Shown here: positions 7,371 to 10,530 of the stretch, in pieces
Numbering within the stretch: the first letter of the stretch is position 1
Layout: the number at the start of each line of letters is the position of its first letter
DNA from: an uncultured Prevotella sp.
GTDB taxonomy: Bacteria > Bacteroidota > Bacteroidia > Bacteroidales > Bacteroidaceae
Reading direction: 5' to 3'
Assembly (NCBI GenBank): GCA_902497035.1
Contig: CABVDL010000092.1
Location: forward strand, 1-10,530
Length of the DNA: 10,530 nucleotides
Made by a program: the position numbers and the translations under genes
The notes under the pieces: generated by a model
Databases searched by the model: none
Seen by the model: the letters and a program-made list of their open reading frames with translations, nothing else
Told to the model about the DNA's origin: nothing

Positions 7371-7403
7371 TTGCAGACATCTCAAAAAAAATGTGTAATT
7401 TTG
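7371..7403 (+). promoter_or_regulatory. Promoter of the sigma-54 activator / lptE / secG set
   Basis: TAATTTTG at 7396-7403 matches the -7 consensus TAnnTTTG. A weaker TTG at 7371-7373 lies 22 bases upstream of it, slightly longer than the usual 19-21 spacer. The -7 box ends seven bases before the ATG at 7411, so the leader would be only a few bases long. Confidence 0.6.
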
Positions 7404-7410
7404 TCACCCA

Positions 7411-8658
7411 ATGAATACAGCAGAGCTACAACGCATCAAACAGCGCTACAACATTGTTGGCAACAGCGAGGGGCTCAACCGCGCCCTGGACATCGCCCTG
7501 CAGGTGGCTCCCACCGACCTGAGCGTGCTCATCGTGGGCGAGAGCGGTGTGGGTAAGGAGATTATCCCCCGTGTCATTCACGACAACTCACCGCGCCGCC
7601 GCGAGAGATACTTTGCCATCAACTGTGGGTCCATCCCTGAAGGCACCATCGACAGCGAGCTTTTCGGTCACGAGAAAGGCTCCTATACGGGTGCCGTGGG
7701 CGAGGCCGACGGCTACTTTGGCGTGGCCAACAAGGGCACCATCTTCCTTGACGAGGTGGGTGAGCTGCCAATGGCCACACAGGCGCGTCTGCTGCGCGTT
7801 CTGGAGACGGGCGAGTATATCCGCGTCGGCGGCCAGGAGATACGCAAGACCGACGTGCGCATCGTTGCCGCCACCAACGTCAACATGCGCAAGGCCATCG
7901 CCGAGGGACGGTTCCGCGAGGACCTGTACTACCGCCTCAACACCATCCCTATTCAGATGCCGCCCCTGCGCGACCGCGGCAACGACATTCTGCTGCTGTT
8001 CCGCCTCTTCGCCATGCTCATGGGCGAGAAGTACCATTTGCCCAAGATTACGCTGACTGACGACGCCAAGCAGCTCATGCTGCACTACAAATGGCCCGGC
8101 AACGTCAGACAGCTGAAGAACATCACCGAGCAGATGTCTGTTTTGAGCGAGAAGCGTGAGATTGACGCGGAGACGCTCAAGCGGTTCATCCCCGACGACC
8201 CCGACTCCACCGAGCTGGCCACTATCAGCAAGCCCGGCCAGCACTCCTACGAGAGCGAGCGCGAGATACTCTACAAAATCCTCTATGAGCTGCGCGGCAA
8301 TGTGGCCGACCTCCGTCGCGACATGAACAACCTGCGCAAGGAACTCGACACCGACCGCAAGCTGCGCGGTGCCGCCGGTTTCGAGGGTACCTATATTGGC
8401 GACGGCACGCAATTGCCCGCAATCGACCCTAACCGCCAGATTGCGGCCTACGGACAGACCGTCCCGCAGGATGCCGTGGCCGAGGAGATTAAGGACAACG
8501 ACGAGCCCATGAGCCTCAACCTCAACGACTTGGGCAAGCAGATGGTAGAGAAGGCTCTCGAACGCAATAACGGCAACCGGAAGAAAGCCGCCCAGGAACT
8601 GGGCATTTCCGACCGCACGCTGTACAGAAGAATAAAGCAGTATGGCCTTGACCAATAA
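7411..8658 (+). CDS. Sigma-54-dependent transcriptional activator without a sensory domain
   Basis: This bacterial enhancer-binding protein uses ATP hydrolysis to open sigma-54 RNA polymerase promoters. Over 415 residues it shows Walker A GESGVGKE (43-50), the sigma-54-contact loop as GSYTGA (90-95, a variant of GAFTGA), Walker B TIFLDE (110-115), the RFREDLYYRL arginine segment (167-176) and sensor II WPGNVRQL (228-235). A charged, probably coiled-coil linker (about 280-320) follows, then a Fis-type helix-turn-helix near 386-412 (GNRKKAAQELGISDRTLYRRI). The AAA+ domain starts within about 15 residues of the N-terminus, so there is no receiver, PAS or GAF domain. Activity must be controlled by protein level or by a partner. 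The last 17 bases overlap lptE, suggesting coupled translation, and the set has its own promoter. No convincing -24/-12 site was found in the window, so targets are unknown. The family call is secure. Confidence 0.94.
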   Translation: MNTAELQRIKQRYNIVGNSEGLNRALDIALQVAPTDLSVLIVGESGVGKEIIPRVIHDNSPRRRERYFAINCGSIPEGTIDSELFGHEKGSYTGAVGEADGYFGVANKGTIFLDEVGELPMATQARLLRVLETGEYIRVGGQEIRKTDVRIVAATNVNMRKAIAEGRFREDLYYRLNTIPIQMPPLRDRGNDILLLFRLFAMLMGEKYHLPKITLTDDAKQLMLHYKWPGNVRQLKNITEQMSVLSEKREIDAETLKRFIPDDPDSTELATISKPGQHSYESEREILYKILYELRGNVADLRRDMNNLRKELDTDRKLRGAAGFEGTYIGDGTQLPAIDPNRQIAAYGQTVPQDAVAEEIKDNDEPMSLNLNDLGKQMVEKALERNNGNRKKAAQELGISDRTLYRRIKQYGLDQ

Positions 8659-9163
8659 AAGATGGACTATGGCACTCGCCACGGCATGCCTCGTGCTGCT
8701 GTCGGCCTGCAGTGTGAAGTATGGCTTCAATGGGGCAAGCATCGACTACTCCAAGACGAAGACCATACAGATTGTCGACTTCCCCATCCGCAGCAGCTAC
8801 GTGTGGGGACCCATGGGGCCGCTGTTCAACAACCAGCTGAAGGATGTGTTCGCCAACCACACCCGCCTGCAACAGGTGAGGCGCAACGGCGACCTCGTCA
8901 TTCAGGGTGAGATCACGCAGTACTCGCAACGCAACAAGTCGGTGTCAAGCGAGGGCTATTCCGCACAGACCGAGCTGTCAATGACCGTCAACGTGAAGTT
9001 CACCAACAACGTCAACCACAAGGAGGACTTCGAGCGGTCATTCACGTCCACACAGACCTACGAGACCACACAGAGCCTTGCCAGCGTGCAAGAGGAGCTG
9101 GTCACACAGATGTGCAAGGACCTCACCGACCAGATTTTCAACGCCACCGTGGCCAACTGGTAA
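8642..9163 (+). CDS. lptE: LptE-like LPS-assembly lipoprotein
   Basis: In Gram-negative bacteria LptE is an outer-membrane lipoprotein that plugs and supports LptD, the channel inserting LPS in the outer leaflet. This 173-residue protein has a lipoprotein signal (NKR, a hydrophobic stretch, LSAC with the acylated C23) and a compact body with KYGFNGASIDYSKTKTI near the N-terminus, GDLVIQGEITQYS and SMTVNVKFTN. These are typical of the short Bacteroidota LptE family. The first ATG at 8642 is preferred over the in-frame ATG at 8669 because only the longer form has the positive charges of a signal peptide. This start overlaps the end of the sigma-54 activator gene by 17 bases. The family is known from Bacteroidota genomes; LptD is not in this window. 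The symbol is used in the family sense. Confidence 0.85.
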   Translation: MALTNKRWTMALATACLVLLSACSVKYGFNGASIDYSKTKTIQIVDFPIRSSYVWGPMGPLFNNQLKDVFANHTRLQQVRRNGDLVIQGEITQYSQRNKSVSSEGYSAQTELSMTVNVKFTNNVNHKEDFERSFTSTQTYETTQSLASVQEELVTQMCKDLTDQIFNATVANW

Positions 9164-9201
9164 GCACCGGGACCCGACTGGAAAACCAATGACTGGCAGA
9201 C

Positions 9202-9972
9202 ATGGATGTAGCGCACTATATCAATCACCCTGAGGACATGGACCGCGAGACGCTTTACGACTTTCGCGGCCTCCTGGCGCTTTATCCTTACTATCAGACG
9301 GTCAGGCTGTTGCTGCTGCAAAACCTCTACCTGCTCCACGACCCCTCGTTCAATGAGGAGCTGCGCGACGCGGCACTCTATATCACGGACCGCAAGGTCA
9401 TCTTCAACCTCGTGGAGTCGGCCCACTACCAGCTGCCGAAGCCGGAGAGGCGCGACAACGCCAACAGGCAGACGGCCGGCGGACAGGGCGACCGCACCAT
9501 CTCGCTCATCGACAACTTCCTCCAGTCCATCCCTGAGGACGAGAGCGGTGGCGACAAGGAGAAAGACAAGAAACGCAAGCCGACACCCGCCGATGCCGCC
9601 ATCGACTATGTGTCGTATCTGCTGGAGACCGAGAGCGAGGAGGAAAAAGAGCAAAACGAGCATGCGCCGCAGATGAAGGGCCAGAACCTCATCGACGACT
9701 TCATCAACAACGAGTCGGGAAAGAAAATCCAACTCAAAGACGAACCGGAATACACACCGGATATGGAGGAGACGGCCGAAGAGGAAAGCGACAGCAACGA
9801 GAGCTACTTCACCGGGACGCTGGCCAAGATTTACATCAAGCAAGGCCGATATGAGAAAGCTCTTGAAATCATTCAACGCCTCAACGCGAAGTACCCCAAG
9901 CAGAACACCTACGTCGCCGACCAATGCCGGTTCCTGGAAAAACTGATACTGAATAACAAAAACAATAAATAA
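9202..9972 (+). CDS. Conserved Bacteroidota TPR-like protein, function unknown
   Basis: The protein has 256 residues, no signal peptide and no membrane segment, so it is probably cytoplasmic. An N-terminal helical part (about 1-80) contains ALYPYYQTVRLLLLQNLY. A long acidic and charged, probably disordered middle (about 82-200) carries two short related motifs, SLIDNFL at 101-107 and NLIDDFI at 162-168. The C-terminus (about 201-250) is one TPR-like helical hairpin: SYFTGTLAKIYIKQGRYEKALEII followed by NAKYP. This layout is familiar from Bacteroidota proteins encoded directly before secG. The gene lies 38 bases after lptE and 16 before secG, in the same direction, so it is probably part of one operon. 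The TPR-like end suggests a protein-protein contact role, perhaps with the envelope or secretion machinery around it; that is inference only. Confidence 0.75.
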   Translation: MDVAHYINHPEDMDRETLYDFRGLLALYPYYQTVRLLLLQNLYLLHDPSFNEELRDAALYITDRKVIFNLVESAHYQLPKPERRDNANRQTAGGQGDRTISLIDNFLQSIPEDESGGDKEKDKKRKPTPADAAIDYVSYLLETESEEEKEQNEHAPQMKGQNLIDDFINNESGKKIQLKDEPEYTPDMEETAEEESDSNESYFTGTLAKIYIKQGRYEKALEIIQRLNAKYPKQNTYVADQCRFLEKLILNNKNNK

Positions 9973-9988
9973 ATAAAAAACAAACATT

Positions 9989-10381
9989 ATGTACATCTTG
10001 TTCATTACACTTATCTGCCTGGCATCGCTGCTGATGATTTTCATCGTGCTCATCCAGGAGTCAAAGGGAGGTGGGCTCGCCAGCAACTTCTCCTCTACCA
10101 ACGCCATCATGGGCGTGCGCAAGACCACAGACTTCGTCGAGAAAGCCACATGGGGCCTGGCCGCTGCCATGGTAGTCTTCAGCATCGTCTGTGCCTACAC
10201 AGCGCCCCAGGCCGTTACCGACGAGAGCGTACTGGAAAAGGCCGCTACTGAGACGCAGACCACCAACCCGACCAACACACAGGGCTTCGGTGCCGCACAG
10301 CCTGCCCAGCAGGCTGCTCCAGCAGCCAAGGGTGCCGCCCAGCAGAGTGTTCCGGCAGCCCCTGCACAGCCGGCCAAATAA
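9989..10381 (+). CDS. secG: SecG, preprotein translocase subunit
   Basis: SecG is the small non-essential subunit of the SecYEG channel in the inner membrane and helps the SecA-driven export cycle. This 130-residue protein has two membrane segments (about 2-22 and 54-72) joined by a loop with the family motif LIQESKGGGLASNF (21-34) and NAIMGVRKTTDFVEKATW. The C-terminal part from about residue 84 is a low-complexity tail rich in Ala, Gln, Pro and Thr, an extension common in Bacteroidota SecG and probably disordered. The start ATG follows an A-rich 16-base gap with AATA repeats after the TPR-like gene. The gene ends about 18 bases before a strong inverted repeat, and its last two codons and stop share the sequence CCAAATAAA with the right arm of that repeat. 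Confidence 0.93.
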   Translation: MYILFITLICLASLLMIFIVLIQESKGGGLASNFSSTNAIMGVRKTTDFVEKATWGLAAAMVVFSIVCAYTAPQAVTDESVLEKAATETQTTNPTNTQGFGAAQPAQQAAPAAKGAAQQSVPAAPAQPAK

Positions 10382-10399
10382 AAAATTAGAAAAAAGTTG

Positions 10400-10430
10400 G
10401 GAGTTTATTTGGCGCAACCAAATAAATTCC
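10400..10430. terminator. 13-bp inverted repeat after secG, possible terminator
   Basis: The arms 10400-10412 and 10418-10430 pair over 13 positions with a single G-T wobble around a five-base loop (CGCAA). The inner nine pairs (TTTATTTGG with CCAAATAAA) are perfect. On the plus strand only a broken T-rich tract (TTCCTTAACTTT) follows; on the minus strand the hairpin would be followed by a stronger T-rich tract. It could end the secG transcript, stop leftward transcription, or act as an operator, because the -33 element of the tRNA-His promoter lies in the left arm. Confidence 0.5.
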
Positions 10431-10439
10431 TTAACTTTG
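10408..10439 (+). promoter_or_regulatory. Promoter of tRNA-His
   Basis: TTTG at 10408-10411 is followed after 20 bases by TAACTTTG at 10432-10439, a full match to the Bacteroidota primary-sigma consensus. Transcription is predicted to start near 10443, about 27 bases before the tRNA. The -33 element lies inside the left arm of the inverted repeat. Confidence 0.7.
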
Positions 10440-10469
10440 CACTCGCTTTAGAAACAAAGCCATTAACAC

Positions 10470-10530
10470 GGTGGGCGTAGTTCAGTTGGTTAGAGCGTCA
10501 GATTGTGGTTCTGAATGTCGTGGGTTCGAG
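10470..10530 (+). tRNA. tRNA-His (anticodon GTG), cut by the window edge
   Basis: The acceptor 5' strand GTGGGCG is at 10471-10477, preceded by G at 10470, which can serve as the extra G-1 typical of tRNA-His. The D-arm (GTTCAGTTGGTTAGAGC) is normal. The anticodon stem TCAGA/TCTGA encloses a loop with GTG, which reads His codons. The T-arm begins GTGGGTTCGAG and is cut at the window end, so the 3' acceptor strand and the CCA status are not visible. Confidence 0.95.

Noticed and set aside
8404..8416. Possible sigma-54 -24/-12 site (GGCACG then TTGC) within the activator gene
   Set aside because: The GG and GC are separated by 9 rather than the required 10 bases and the site is internal to a coding region.
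7588..8742. Minus-strand open frame opposite the sigma-54 activator (384 codons)
   Set aside because: The plus strand carries Walker, GAFTGA-like and Fis HTH motifs; the antisense translation is low-complexity Val/Leu/Ala shadow.
9058..10185. Minus-strand open frame across lptE end, TPR-like gene and secG start (375 codons)
   Set aside because: It spans three well-supported plus-strand genes and their spacers and shows only Leu/Val-rich shadow composition.

Overview
The window looks like chromosome from a Bacteroidota bacterium, most likely Prevotellaceae or a close relative. Three things suggest this. The protein families include a DUF4837 lipoprotein, a Bacteroidota-type LptE and a TPR-like/SecG pair. 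The promoters are of the Bacteroidota TTTG / TAnnTTTG kind. Start codons are preceded by A-rich sequence without Shine-Dalgarno motifs. Codon use is strongly G/C-ending throughout, which produces many long antisense shadow ORFs. No mobile element, CRISPR array or integration scar was seen.

Layout. Positions 1-225 carry no gene I can support. Positions 226-2847 hold a minus-strand pair: an AmpG-like muropeptide permease and a SpoIID/LytB-domain protein, read from one promoter at about 2877-2909. This pair looks like a peptidoglycan-salvage unit. A back-to-back, partly overlapping promoter starts the plus-strand run at 2941: rlmN (23S rRNA/tRNA adenine-C2 methyltransferase), a DUF4837 lipoprotein, a PdxA-family protein and a membrane protein of the flippase-like/LPG-synthase-TM family. 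A second promoter before 7411 starts a second plus-strand set: a sigma-54 activator with no sensory domain, an LptE-like lipoprotein (overlapping the activator by 17 bases), a conserved TPR-like protein and SecG. A strong inverted repeat follows secG and overlaps the promoter of a tRNA-His gene that is cut by the right edge.

How the genes fit together. Most of the window concerns the cell envelope (muropeptide import, glycan processing, LPS assembly, a probable lipid-handling membrane protein, protein translocation), mixed with translation functions (RlmN, tRNA-His). The gene order looks like ordinary Bacteroidota housekeeping synteny rather than an accessory island.

The most unusual observation is that the PdxA-family protein is a full-length, in-frame fold member that has lost most residues used by E. 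coli PdxA for metal and substrate binding (positions equivalent to H136, T137, H166, H211, N283 and R292), keeping only those equivalent to H266 and K274. It is probably not an ordinary 4-phosphohydroxythreonine dehydrogenase. Secondary points are a SpoIID protein without a visible signal peptide beside an importer, promoter boxes so close to two start codons that the mRNAs may be leaderless, and the inverted repeat that contains the -33 element of the tRNA-His promoter.
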